Positions 5,395 through 5,909 of a stretch of DNA of 5,909 nucleotides are shown here, piece by piece. The notes under the pieces were generated by a model. It had not been told where the DNA came from and searched no databases. It worked only from the letters and a program-made list of their open reading frames with translations. Origin of the DNA: Bifidobacteriaceae bacterium (GTDB lineage Bacteria > Actinomycetota > Actinomycetes > Actinomycetales > WQXJ01); the NCBI GenBank assembly GCA_031276585.1, contig JAISMT010000205.1:1-5909 (forward strand). Direction: 5' to 3'. Each line of letters opens with the position of its first letter. Position 1 is the first letter of the stretch. The position numbers and the translations under genes are program-made.

Positions 5395-5909
5395 CGGGTT
5401 GGGGGGCTTGAAGCCCCTTCGGTCTGGTGCGCCCGCCGGGGGCAGCTTCCTGGTCTTGGTCCAGATCTTCTGGAGTTCCAGCCGTGATGCGGGCTTTCAT
5501 AGTGGCCGCATACACATCCACATACTCTTGTCCGGACAACAACATCAATTGATACATAATCTCATCAGTCACCTCGCGCAACACCTCGCGGTCCCGGTCC
5601 CGGCCCGCGTAACGCGAAAAATCCAAAGGCGCCCCAAACACAATCCCGATACCAGTGGGGCGAGGTAAGCGACGGCCGGGTGGTTGCGCCAAGTTGGTGC
5701 CGATCATGGCCACCGGAATCACCGGAGCCCCCGTTTCCAAAGCCAACCGCGCTACCCCCGTTTTCCCGCGGTAGAGCCGCCCATCCGGCGAACGTGTTCC
5801 CTCCGGATAGATACCGAATAAATGCCCATCCTCTAACACCTGACGGCCTTGGTTGAGAGCTGTTAAAGCGGATTGGCCCCCGCTGCGATCCACTGGAATC
5901 ATGCCGACG
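5381..5909 (-). CDS. plsC: 1-acyl-sn-glycerol-3-phosphate acyltransferase, N-terminus beyond window
   Basis: About 175 C-terminal residues are present; the frame is open through 5909, so the ATG at 5902 is internal. PlsC-family enzymes transfer a fatty acyl chain to lysophosphatidic acid at the inner face of the membrane, making phosphatidic acid for phospholipids. Visible family blocks are GMIPVDRSGG near the edge, YPEGTRSPDG (glycerol-phosphate binding) and PVIPVAMIGTN. The catalytic NHxxxxD block lies upstream, outside the window. The C-terminus is a hydrophilic tail rich in Gln, Glu and Pro. It ends in TGA overlapping the phosphofructokinase ATG, and its last codons contain that gene's ribosome binding site. 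Some family members act on other acyl acceptors, so substrate is inferred from the family. Confidence 0.9.
   Translation of the reverse strand, partial: VGMIPVDRSGGQSALTALNQGRQVLEDGHLFGIYPEGTRSPDGRLYRGKTGVARLALETGAPVIPVAMIGTNLAQPPGRRLPRPTGIGIVFGAPLDFSRYAGRDRDREVLREVTDEIMYQLMLLSGQEYVDVYAATMKARITAGTPEDLDQDQEAAPGGRTRPKGLQAPQPEQES

Overview
The window looks like chromosomal DNA of a moderately GC-rich actinobacterium. Three things suggest this: the class II DAHP synthase of the mycobacterial type, the actinobacterial flavour of the alpha-glucosidase, and the type II citrate synthase. A host-associated member of the Actinomycetaceae would fit, but that is inference from protein style and not from a marker gene. 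All recognisable genes lie on the minus strand, so transcription runs from right to left. I see no mobile element, CRISPR array, tRNA or rRNA.

From right to left: (1) 5909-5381, the C-terminal part of a PlsC-family acyltransferase, cut by the window edge. (2) 5381-4179, a phosphofructokinase with the active-site residues of the pyrophosphate-dependent type; its ATG overlaps the plsC stop as TGATG. (3) 4172-2838, class II DAHP synthase, starting only 6 nt after the phosphofructokinase stop. These three form one tight transcription unit joining phospholipid synthesis, glycolysis and the first step of the shikimate pathway. (4) A gap of about 190 bp holds a weak hairpin, a -10-like box and a strong ribosome binding site. 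(5) 2646-1372, a citrate synthase reading frame complete at both ends but interrupted by an in-frame TAA at codon 291. (6) A gap of about 355 bp (1017-1371) is rich in inverted repeats and ends in a good promoter candidate overlapped by a 12-bp palindrome. (7) 1016-1, a GH13 alpha-glucosidase cut by the left edge; its frame stays open to the edge.

Functionally this is a central-metabolism neighbourhood: fructose 6-phosphate phosphorylation, use of PEP plus erythrose 4-phosphate for aromatic amino acids, entry of acetyl-CoA into the TCA cycle, and release of glucose from alpha-glucosides.

I did not find a previously undescribed system. The observation most worth following is the interrupted citrate synthase. 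Next are the possible leaderless, operator-controlled start of the alpha-glucosidase gene and the same-frame junction of the phosphofructokinase and DAHP synthase genes.
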